From an uncultured Lachnospiraceae bacterium (GTDB lineage: Bacteria > Bacillota > Clostridia > Lachnospirales > Lachnospiraceae): a DNA stretch of 8,345 bases. Below, in pieces: positions 1-5,413 of the stretch; the first letter of the stretch is position 1; each line of letters begins with the position of its first letter. The translations under genes and the position numbers were made by a program. The stretch covers positions 1 through 8,345 of the forward strand of contig CALZEZ010000045.1 in NCBI GenBank assembly GCA_945643825.1, written 5' to 3'. The notes under the pieces were generated by a model. It saw only the letters and a list, made by a program, of their open reading frames with translations. It was not told the origin of the DNA and made no database searches.

Positions 1-114
1 GCGCCGAATCCCCTCTTTTGAATCATCCACACTTCTCAGGCCAAAGCCCTGTATCGAGCGCCACAGCTTTGCAGTCTGTTCATAATCCTCTATTGTCATT
101 GCACGTATCTGCAT
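1..114 (-). CDS. GNAT-family N-acetyltransferase, N-terminal fragment
   Basis: Only the first 38 codons are in the window; the gene runs off the left edge. The product begins MQIRAMTIEDYEQTAKLW, and then has a GFGLRSVDDSKEGI stretch. This is the usual opening of small GNAT acetyltransferases: beta-1 with the 'R..t.eD...l..l' pattern, then alpha-1/alpha-2. The acetyl-CoA binding motif (Q/RxxGxG/A) would lie beyond the edge, so activity cannot be checked. The ATG at 114-112 is supported by an AAGGAAGG ribosome site at about 123-130 and by a well-formed promoter further upstream. The gene is divergent from argG and shares its control region. A role in arginine metabolism is possible from context, but the substrate is unknown. 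Confidence 0.75.
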   Translation of the reverse strand, partial: MQIRAMTIEDYEQTAKLWRSIQGFGLRSVDDSKEGIRR

Positions 115-146
115 TTTTGTTTTCCTTCCTTAACAACTATAATACT

Positions 147-175
147 ACTATAATACAGTCCAACCCGGATGCCAA
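147..175 (-). promoter_or_regulatory. Sigma-A type promoter for the GNAT gene
   Basis: Read on the minus strand there is a -35 TTGGCA (175-170), a 17-bp spacer and a -10 TATAGT (152-147). Initiation would fall near 140, giving a leader of about 25 nt that contains the AAGGAAGG ribosome site. The match is 5/6 at -35 and 5/6 at -10. It points away from argG. Confidence 0.55.
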
Positions 176-207
176 GTTTTTTAGAATGCATAAATAATAC
201 CTCTTTT

Positions 208-222
208 CTGTATAATATGCAA
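208..222 (+). promoter_or_regulatory. ARG box-like operator 1 (putative ArgR site)
   Basis: The sequence CTGTATAATATGCAA resembles the ArgR/AhrC operator half-palindrome (consensus roughly TGAATAAAAATTCA). It shares 12 of 15 bases with the second site exactly 30 bp downstream, including ten consecutive identical bases, ATAATATGCA (212-221 and 242-251). A weaker site, TGCATAAATAATAC at 187-200, is centred 22 bp upstream. That is close to the two-helical-turn spacing usual for paired ARG boxes. The position next to argG supports an arginine operator; ArgR itself is not in the window. Confidence 0.55.
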
Positions 223-237
223 GTTCTTTTTGAAAAA

Positions 238-252
238 ATGAATAATATGCAT
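238..252 (+). promoter_or_regulatory. ARG box-like operator 2 (putative ArgR site)
   Basis: ATGAATAATATGCAT is an imperfect palindrome about position 245, with 6 of 7 base pairs matching, and is the best ARG box in the window. It lies just upstream of the argG -35 at 263. It is nested in a wider inverted repeat, TGAAAAAAT (231-239) and ATTTTTTCA (253-261), whose centre is within about 1 bp of the box. Together these form a 31-bp dyad ending 1 bp before the -35. Repressor bound here would be expected to hinder RNA polymerase. Confidence 0.6.
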
Positions 253-262
253 ATTTTTTCAC

Positions 263-291
263 TTGCATTTCCTATATAAGTGTTGTATATT
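263..291 (+). promoter_or_regulatory. Sigma-A type promoter for argG
   Basis: A -35 TTGCAT (263-268), a 17-bp spacer and a -10 TATATT (286-291) lie about 40 nt before the argG start. Initiation near 298 would give a leader of about 35 nt. That is too short for a T-box or riboswitch, so control is more likely by the ARG-box-like operators just upstream. A third, weaker box-like sequence (TGTATATTGAAAAA, 284-297) overlaps the -10. Confidence 0.55.
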
Positions 292-319
292 GAAAAAAAG
301 AATAAAACAAAAATATTAT

Positions 320-324
320 GGAGG
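320..324 (+). promoter_or_regulatory. Ribosome binding site that sets the argG start
   Basis: GGAGG at 320-324 lies 8 nt before the ATG at 333. It overlaps the upstream in-frame ATG at 318, which therefore cannot use it. This fixes the shorter 404-aa product. Confidence 0.85.
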
Positions 325-332
325 ATTTTCCA

Positions 333-1547
333 ATGAAAGAAAAAGTCATTCTGGCATACTCCGGCGGTTTGGATACCACCGCGATTATTCCGTGGTTAAA
401 GGAGAATTTTGATTATGATGTTATCTGTGTCTGCGCAGACTGCGGACAAGGTGAGGAATTAGACGGTTTGGAAGAAAGAGCAAAATCCTGTGGTGCTGAG
501 AAATTATACATTGAGGATCTGACTGATATCTTCTGTGACGAATACATCGTTCCCTGCGTACAGGCAGATGCTGTATACGAGAATAAATATCTGCTTGGAA
601 CATCCATGGCAAGACCTGCGATCGCAAAGCGTCTTGTCGAGATTGCAAGAAAAGAGGGTGCTACCGCCATCTGTCATGGTGCAACAGGAAAGGGTAACGA
701 CCAGATCCGTTTCGAGCTTGGCATCAAAGCTCTCGCTCCTGATCTCAAGATCATTGCTGCATGGAGAAACGAGAAATGGACCATGCAGTCCCGTGAGGAT
801 GAAATCGCCTACTGTCAGGCACATGGCATCCATCTTCCTTTCTCTGCGGATACCAGCTACAGCCGCGACCGCAACATCTGGCACATCAGCCATGAAGGTC
901 TGGAGCTGGAGGATCCCGCAAACGAGCCGAACTATGATCATCTGCTTGTCCTGGGAACCACTCCTGAAAAGGCTCCGAATGAGGGTGAATATGTAACCAT
1001 GACCTTTGAAAAGGGTGTACCTACCTCTGTAAACGGAAAGAAAATGAAGGTTTCTGACATCATCCGTACCCTGAATGAGCTGGGTGGAAAGCATGGCGTC
1101 GGAATTATCGATATTGTTGAGAATCGTGTCGTTGGCATGAAGTCCCGTGGTGTATATGAAACACCCGGAGGAACCATTCTCATGGAGGCACACCGCCAGT
1201 TGGAGGAGCTTATCTTAGATCGCGATACCTATGCTCTGAAGAAGGATCTTGGCAACAAATTTGCACAGGTTGTCTACGAAGGAAAATGGTTTACTCCTCT
1301 TCGTGAGGCACTGCAGGCATTTATTACCTCAACCCAGCAGTATGTAACCGGTGAGGTAAAATTCAAGCTCTACAAGGGTAACATCATTAAGGCAGGAACC
1401 ACTTCTCCGTATTCTCTCTACAATGAGAGCATTGCATCCTTTACTACCGGTGATCTGTATGACCACCATGACGCAGAGGGCTTTATCAATCTGTTTGGTC
1501 TCTCCTGCAAGGTTCGTGCCATGAAGCTAGCAGAGGCTGAGAAATAA
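333..1547 (+). CDS. argG: Argininosuccinate synthase
   Basis: This enzyme (EC 6.3.4.5) joins citrulline and aspartate, using ATP, to make argininosuccinate in the cytoplasmic arginine pathway. The product is 404 aa, the normal length for the family. The N-terminal PP-loop ATP site is intact (AYSGGLDTT, residues 8-16). Also present are HGATGKGNDQIRFE (115-128), the SREDEI motif (153-158), and the DRNIWHISHEGLELEDP region (179-195), all typical of ArgG. An in-frame ATG at 318 exists, but it overlaps the GGAGG ribosome site at 320-324. The ATG at 333 has correct spacing and gives the canonical MKEKVILAYSGG start. It is the first gene of a four-gene plus-strand run, downstream of ARG-box-like operators. 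No argH is visible nearby. Confidence 0.97.
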   Translation: MKEKVILAYSGGLDTTAIIPWLKENFDYDVICVCADCGQGEELDGLEERAKSCGAEKLYIEDLTDIFCDEYIVPCVQADAVYENKYLLGTSMARPAIAKRLVEIARKEGATAICHGATGKGNDQIRFELGIKALAPDLKIIAAWRNEKWTMQSREDEIAYCQAHGIHLPFSADTSYSRDRNIWHISHEGLELEDPANEPNYDHLLVLGTTPEKAPNEGEYVTMTFEKGVPTSVNGKKMKVSDIIRTLNELGGKHGVGIIDIVENRVVGMKSRGVYETPGGTILMEAHRQLEELILDRDTYALKKDLGNKFAQVVYEGKWFTPLREALQAFITSTQQYVTGEVKFKLYKGNIIKAGTTSPYSLYNESIASFTTGDLYDHHDAEGFINLFGLSCKVRAMKLAEAEK

Positions 1548-1555
1548 AATTTATT

Positions 1556-1849
1556 ATGAATGTAATTCTCTTAATTGTGATTTATTTTCTTGTGATGAAT
1601 CTGATTGGATTTCTTATGATGGGTTCCGATAAAAGGAAAGCCAGAAAGCATCTCTGGCGTACTCCTGAGGTTATGCTTTTTATGCCGGCACTGTTAGGGG
1701 GCTGTATCGGATCCATCATTGGAATGCATTTCTTTCATCACAAGACCAGACACTGGTATTTTCGCTATGGGCTTCCTTTGATTCTGATTGTGCAGATCAT
1801 CATCATCGTTGCACTTCTTCAATCGCCCATAGAATTTATCACGCTATAA
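1556..1849 (+). CDS. DUF1294 family small membrane protein
   Basis: The product is 97 aa and of unknown biochemical function. It has hydrophobic segments at about residues 3-22, 42-60 and 71-90. It also has the DUF1294 hallmarks GSDKRKA (23-29), WRTPE (34-38), the glycine-rich ALLGGCIGSIIGMHFF (45-60) and HKTRHWYF (62-69). It probably sits in the cytoplasmic membrane. The gene starts 8 nt after the argG stop. No Shine-Dalgarno is visible at normal distance; the nearest AGAGG lies 19 nt away inside argG. Initiation may therefore depend on ribosomes finishing argG. A later ATG would remove the first membrane segment, so the 1556 start is preferred. The fold assignment is confident; the function is not known. 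Confidence 0.85.
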   Translation: MNVILLIVIYFLVMNLIGFLMMGSDKRKARKHLWRTPEVMLFMPALLGGCIGSIIGMHFFHHKTRHWYFRYGLPLILIVQIIIIVALLQSPIEFITL

Positions 1850-1875
1850 TCCACCGGAAAGGTCAGGCATTCATC

Positions 1876-2613
1876 ATGCACGTGGCAATATGTGACGATA
1901 ACATAGCAGACAGAAAGCAAATGGAGCGCCTTCTTGGGCGCGAATCTGACAAGCTTGCCAAAGATAATGTAATTCTGTACATTGATTCCTATGGGAATCC
2001 CGAGGCACTGTTGTCTGCACAAATGCATTATGGTGTATATTTTATCGACCTGACCTCTTCCCAGCTGGATGGCAAACCCGTCAATGGTCTTGATCTTGCC
2101 AGAATGCTTCGGGAAACCGGAATCGACTCCACAATCTTCTTATGCTGCGGTCAGATCGACTATCATACCATGGAGCTTGCTCCGCATATTTTCTGCATCG
2201 ACAAACCTATCCGTGTTCAGGAGCTGTCCCATGCAATTCAACAGGCAGCTGATGAGCTTGCAACTCTTGTTCCTCGTATTGAATTCCGCACAATCTCCCA
2301 TGGAACCTTCTATGCTTCCTATGAGGAGATTCTATATTTTCATGAGCTCTCTGACTGTCAGAGTACGCTCTATCTTACAGACGGCCGTTCGATTCAGGTA
2401 CCCGAGCACGTTAAAAACCTATATCTGAACATCAAACCCGCTCATCCGGATCTGCTCGCTGTTTCCCTGAAATTTGCCCTAAATCCCCAGCATTTACAGT
2501 CTGCGGGACTGACAACCATTACATTTACAAACGGAACAGTGAAAAAAATCGGTCTGCGCGCTGCAAGATACGCCAGAAAAGAATTGAAACGAAGACGAAA
2601 AAGAGCCGGTTAA
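1876..2613 (+). CDS. LytTR-family response regulator (divergent)
   Basis: The 245-aa product has a receiver-like domain (about 1-125) followed by a LytTR-type DNA-binding domain (about 137-240). Receiver landmarks are the acidic pair D7-D8 (ICDDN), the probable phosphoacceptor D58 (VYFIDL) and K110 in CIDKPIR. The C-terminal half keeps the LytTR pattern of 'I.YFh......L.DGRSI', 'L.....F.LN' and 'ITFTNGTVKKIGLR..RY'. However, the usual F-x-R-x-H-r-S motif reads LAVSLKFALN, so DNA recognition may be unusual. The tail is very basic (KELKRRRKR). The start is supported by CAGG at 1864-1867. LytTR regulators normally pair with a membrane histidine kinase, and none is present here. The gene lies 26 nt after the DUF1294 gene and 13 nt before the DUF5721 gene. 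Targets are unknown. Confidence 0.8.
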   Translation: MHVAICDDNIADRKQMERLLGRESDKLAKDNVILYIDSYGNPEALLSAQMHYGVYFIDLTSSQLDGKPVNGLDLARMLRETGIDSTIFLCCGQIDYHTMELAPHIFCIDKPIRVQELSHAIQQAADELATLVPRIEFRTISHGTFYASYEEILYFHELSDCQSTLYLTDGRSIQVPEHVKNLYLNIKPAHPDLLAVSLKFALNPQHLQSAGLTTITFTNGTVKKIGLRAARYARKELKRRRKRAG

Positions 2614-2626
2614 GAAAGGACTTTTC

Positions 2627-3130
2627 ATGATTGCTCTGAGAATCAAATCGACGAAAAATTTTATGACAAAGCTATTGACCACAGAAGCTTTTGATTCCTT
2701 CCTGTTTGAGGAAGCTGTGGTGACTATGAATCTGGTGTTTTCCATAGATGGACATCAGATTTTTGATTTCTATACGAGACAGGAACGGGAGGAAGGACTG
2801 CTATGTCCCTACTCTCTGGTAGAGTGGAAGGTCGTTCGGGAATATATCTTTGCGATCATCCGTGGCAAACGAACTCCTGTCAATTTCAGATTTGTGCTTC
2901 ATCTGAAGCCGGAGCATATGAAAGCACTTCTCGAAAAGGGAGACACCTCTGTGAGTGCAGACCAGATGCGAGCCTTTGTACTAAACATCAAATATGATGG
3001 TTCTGAGCTGACGCTCATCAGTGCTACTGCTGCCAATACCTTTCTACTTGACAAAACACCGGATGCCATATGGGATCAGGCTGTCATGCGTTTTTTGGAT
3101 CGTGCCGGGCTCGAATATGAAGAGGCATGA
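2627..3130 (+). CDS. DUF5721 family protein
   Basis: The 167-aa product has no signal peptide or membrane segment, so it is probably cytoplasmic. I associate the overall pattern with DUF5721, a family found mainly in Lachnospiraceae and relatives: MIALRI..TKNFM.KLL at the start, DSFLFEEA (23-30), a PVNFRFVLHLKPEH block, VLNIKYDG, and DKTPDAIWDQA near the end. No catalytic motif is obvious. An AAAGGA ribosome site precedes the ATG at good spacing. It is the last gene of the argG-led run. Its stop codon directly abuts that of the convergent gene. The family name is from memory and the function is unknown. Confidence 0.75.
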   Translation: MIALRIKSTKNFMTKLLTTEAFDSFLFEEAVVTMNLVFSIDGHQIFDFYTRQEREEGLLCPYSLVEWKVVREYIFAIIRGKRTPVNFRFVLHLKPEHMKALLEKGDTSVSADQMRAFVLNIKYDGSELTLISATAANTFLLDKTPDAIWDQAVMRFLDRAGLEYEEA

Positions 3131-3532
3131 TCATTTCTTCCTACACCAGCGGATAAGATGAAGGATTCCATGATACACCGCCCGGATTAGGGAAAAAATG
3201 AGAAACATGAAGAAAAAACCAATCACGCCAAATTCTATATCGGCAAAATCCATCACTCCGGTATGCGTAATCCCCTGTCCGATCTCTATTGCAAAAGTAA
3301 TCACAAGGATCAAAGTAAAAACATAGATCCATGCGATCACCATCACATGATGACGGCTTAACAATTTAAACAAGGGGTATATAACAAACAAAATCGCCAT
3401 CCCAAGTGCACCAATCACAAGAAAATGCAGCTCTTTATCTGTAAAGGATGACTCATAGGAATCATTTAATGACAAAATCAGATTATGCAGCTTCGCAACC
3501 ATTCCCACTATGTAATATAAAGCTTCTTTCAT
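3131..3532 (-). CDS. Small VanZ-like membrane protein
   Basis: The product is 133 aa with three clear hydrophobic segments, at about residues 35-56, 62-82 and 100-118, and a basic C-terminus (RWCRKK). The segment EIGQGITHTGVMDFADIEFGVIGFF (83 to 107, key residues E83, Q86, D95, D98, G102) resembles the VanZ-like motif 'E..Q......D..Di..n..G'. VanZ-like proteins are poorly understood; the name comes from a glycopeptide-resistance accessory protein. Start choice is uncertain. A GTG at 3544 lies almost on top of the AGGA (3550-3547), and the ATG at 3532 is 14 nt from it; I take the ATG. It follows spoVAE by 66 nt, with a hairpin between, and is the last gene of the minus-strand run. Confidence 0.6.
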   Translation of the reverse strand: MKEALYYIVGMVAKLHNLILSLNDSYESSFTDKELHFLVIGALGMAILFVIYPLFKLLSRHHVMVIAWIYVFTLILVITFAIEIGQGITHTGVMDFADIEFGVIGFFFMFLIFSLIRAVYHGILHLIRWCRKK

Positions 3533-3564
3533 AACACTATTCACTTTCCTGAATTTTTAATAGA

Positions 3565-3590
3565 AGCCAGATCGATCACTCAATCCGGCT
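3565..3590 (-). terminator. Hairpin after spoVAE, possible weak terminator
   Basis: On the minus strand, AGCCGGATTGA and TCGATCTGGCT can form an 11-bp stem with two G-U pairs, closed by a GTGA (GNRA-type) loop. It begins 9 nt after the spoVAE stop. The following bases (TCTATTAAAAATTC) are AT-rich but are not a clean T-run. It could be a leaky terminator or an mRNA-stabilising hairpin. On the plus strand the same stem is followed by CCGTTTTCTC, also a poor tail. Confidence 0.35.
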
Positions 3591-3598
3591 CCGTTTTC

Positions 3599-3952
3599 TC
3601 ATTTCATCTTCGGCTTAAAAATAACACTTGCTATATATGCAAAAACCAGTGCAGCACTACAGCCTACCGCTCCACTCTTAAAGCCTCCTTGAAATAATCC
3701 GATAAAGCCCGCCTCATCTACCGCTTCTTTCACGCCCTTCATCAGAACATTTCCATAGCCTAAAAGAGGTACACTGGCACCGGCTCCCGCGAATTCCATA
3801 AAAGGTTCATACCATCCGAAAAAGCTGATGACACAGCCAGTTATCACCAGGAGCACCATAATACGTCCGGGTAACAGCTTCGTCTTCTCCATAAGGAACT
3901 GAACCGCCACACAAATTAGTCCGCCTACCCAGAATGCATTGATATAATCCAT
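3599..3952 (-). CDS. spoVAE: Stage V sporulation protein AE
   Basis: The SpoVA proteins form an inner-membrane channel that moves calcium-dipicolinic acid into the forespore and releases it at germination. This product is 117 aa, normal for the SpoVAE(b)/SpoVAC-like family. It shows the family signatures MDYINAF.VGGLICV (1-15), EKTKLLPGRIMV (22-33), YEP (48-50), GAGASVPLLGYGN (56-68) and KGVKEAVDEAG (72-82). Four hydrophobic stretches fit the membrane channel role. The ATG at 3952 has a GGCAGGA ribosome site just upstream (about 3960-3966); an in-frame upstream extension to 4075 lacks family similarity and overlaps the transporter. spoVAC and spoVAD, the usual operon partners, are absent on both sides. 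A sigma-G-like promoter lies in the 61-nt gap upstream. Confidence 0.9.
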   Translation of the reverse strand: MDYINAFWVGGLICVAVQFLMEKTKLLPGRIMVLLVITGCVISFFGWYEPFMEFAGAGASVPLLGYGNVLMKGVKEAVDEAGFIGLFQGGFKSGAVGCSAALVFAYIASVIFKPKMK

Positions 3953-3989
3953 GCTATCATCCTGCCTTTCTATATCCGTTTTCAGTAGA

Positions 3990-4019
3990 TAGTATGCGGC
4001 GAATGAAGGAACTTTATAC
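3990..4019 (-). promoter_or_regulatory. Putative sigma-G (forespore) promoter for spoVAE
   Basis: On the minus strand there is a -35 GTATA (4019-4015), an 18-bp spacer and a -10 CATACTA (3996-3990). These match the Bacillus sigma-G consensus (about gnATr, 17-18 bp, CATnnTA) at every specified position. The -35 overlaps the stop codon of the transporter gene (TAA, 4016-4014). Initiation near 3983 would leave about 30 nt of leader containing the spoVAE ribosome site. SpoVA genes are known sigma-G targets, which makes the match meaningful despite its short length. Confidence 0.6.
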
Positions 4020-4901
4020 CTCAAATTCCTTCTTTTGCCATAGCTTATTGGGAAGCTGTGCCAGAATAATAGCAAGAAACACGATTACACAGCCCAGAAT
4101 CTCTCGTCCTGACAAGCTCTGACCAAGAAGTACCCACCCGGCCAGTGCTGAAATCACCGATTCCAGACTCATAATCAGCGATGCCAGAGTCGGCTCAACA
4201 TCCTTTTGGGCAATAATCTGAAGCGTATATGCGACTCCACAGGATAATGCTCCTGCATACAAAATCGGGAGCCAGCCTGATAAAATATCCTGAAAAGCCG
4301 GACGCTCAAAAATAACCATTCCAACGCTGCAAAGTGCCGCACAGGTGAAGAACTGAATGCAGGCAAGAAGCACACCGGATGCCCTTGTAGAATAATAATC
4401 GACTGTCAGAATCTGTATCGAAAACAAAAAGGCGCACACCAGTACCAAACCATCTCCAATTTGAAGCACAAGGCCTTCTGTCAGGCACAGCAGGTAGAAT
4501 CCATACGCAGCAAGCAAGGCTGCTATTCCACAACGAAGCGGCAGCTTCTTCCCCAGGAAGATTCCCAGAATCGGAACAATAATAATATAGAGTGCCGTGA
4601 TAAAGCCCGCCTTCCCGACACTGGTATGTAGAATTCCAAACTGTTGAAAGAGGCTTGCCGCGGCAAGTGCCAGACCGCAGGAAATCCCTCCCTTGATGGT
4701 AACCGTACGATTTTGCAGGAAGGCATCCCTTTTTCTGATTGCAAACGGGAGCAGTACGATGCCTCCGATTAAGAATCTCGATGCATTGAAGGTCCAGGGG
4801 CCTACATAATCCATTCCTGCACTCTGTGCCACAAATGCAACACCCCAAATAAGAGACGTCAGAAGCAACAGCAATGACCCTCTGATGCTTTTCCTATTCA
4901 T
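4014..4901 (-). CDS. EamA/DMT-family transporter
   Basis: The 295-aa product has about ten hydrophobic segments arranged as two EamA repeats (about 8-140 and 150-285), the architecture of drug/metabolite transporters. Visible hallmarks are LIWGVAFVAQ (17-26), the TSVGKAGFITALYIIIVP segment (93-110) ending the first repeat, and SLESVISALAGWVLLGQ.LS (245-264) in the second. The common glutamate of 'LGE.L' is a glutamine here. Substrates of this family (amino acids, nucleotides, drugs) cannot be predicted from sequence. The ATG at 4901 overlaps the upstream kinase-like gene by 8 nt (ATGAATAG), with GGAGG 12 nt upstream. This indicates translational coupling. A farther in-frame start at 4937 lies deep in the upstream gene and is less likely. 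Confidence 0.9.
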   Translation of the reverse strand: MNRKSIRGSLLLLLTSLIWGVAFVAQSAGMDYVGPWTFNASRFLIGGIVLLPFAIRKRDAFLQNRTVTIKGGISCGLALAAASLFQQFGILHTSVGKAGFITALYIIIVPILGIFLGKKLPLRCGIAALLAAYGFYLLCLTEGLVLQIGDGLVLVCAFLFSIQILTVDYYSTRASGVLLACIQFFTCAALCSVGMVIFERPAFQDILSGWLPILYAGALSCGVAYTLQIIAQKDVEPTLASLIMSLESVISALAGWVLLGQSLSGREILGCVIVFLAIILAQLPNKLWQKKEFEV

Positions 4902-5406
4902 TGTCACCGCTTTCCTCCAATCCAGCCTCAATCTCACGAATCAGTTCCCGGATGGATTTATGATCACACTCCACTATCATATGTGCATACTTCTCATACA
5001 GCGGTATTCTCTCTTCGTACAAATCGGAGAGCTCCTGCCCCTCGCGCAGGGTAACTCCGCGCTCATTTAAGTCTCCCAGCCGTTCTGCAATCTCAGCCAG
5101 GGAGAGCTTTAAATACACCACTGTCCCGATCGCTCTCAAGTGCTCCATACCTGCCTGTCCATAGACAGCGCTTCCTCCCGTAGCAATCACTGCTCTGGTG
5201 CATGACAAAGAGGCATTCACAGCACTCTCAAGCTCCCAGAAGCCCTCTACTCCATGCTCAGAAATCAGCTCATGCAGCAGCTTTCCGTATTTTTCCTGGA
5301 TCACAAGATCCGAATCCACAAAGGTATAGCCCAGTCGCTTTGCGAGTACAACTCCTACCGTACTCTTACCGGCACCGGGCATTCCAATCAAAACAATATT
5401 TTTCAT
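4894..5406 (-). CDS. Shikimate-kinase-like P-loop kinase (divergent)
   Basis: The 170-aa product has the shikimate kinase fold. Walker A is GMPGAGKST (8-16), the DSD motif is at 31-33, ATGGSAVY is at 75-82, the lid segment is around LNERGVTLREGQ (113-124), and an arginine lies at R133 in EERIPLYEKYA. Databases would likely call it AroK. However, the strongly conserved shikimate-binding arginine of the 'FRxxE' motif is tryptophan here (GFWELE, W57), and the GGG loop reads GGS. The D33 and R133 equivalents remain. I recall similar Clostridia proteins with the same loss, so this looks like a subfamily and not a sequencing error. The phosphate acceptor may differ from shikimate. No other aromatic-pathway gene is nearby. 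It starts 7 nt after ridA and overlaps the transporter gene. Confidence 0.8.
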   Translation of the reverse strand: MKNIVLIGMPGAGKSTVGVVLAKRLGYTFVDSDLVIQEKYGKLLHELISEHGVEGFWELESAVNASLSCTRAVIATGGSAVYGQAGMEHLRAIGTVVYLKLSLAEIAERLGDLNERGVTLREGQELSDLYEERIPLYEKYAHMIVECDHKSIRELIREIEAGLEESGDNE

Positions 5407-5413
5407 CTGTCCA

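Noticed and set aside
298..332. T-box or riboswitch leader for argG
   Set aside because: The predicted leader is only about 35 nt and AT-rich, with no room for a T-box (no AGGGTGG-like element) or an aptamer.
504..1193. Long open frame on the minus strand (229 codons) opposite argG
   Set aside because: It lies wholly within argG, shows no recognisable domain, and has no ribosome site. It is a by-product of argG codon use.
3545..3598. Separate vegetative promoter for the VanZ-like gene
   Set aside because: Only a poor pair was found (TTGAGT with TATTAA at 15 bp). It is too weak to report as a promoter.
3953..4075. Longer spoVAE start at 4075
   Set aside because: The extra 41 residues overlap the transporter gene, have no family similarity and lack a ribosome site. 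The start at 3952 has both a site and the canonical MDYINAF opening.
4654..4667. 14-bp perfect palindrome CTTGCCGCGGCAAG
   Set aside because: It has no loop and no T-run and lies in alanine-leucine codons of the transporter. It is probably coincidental and not a terminator or operator.
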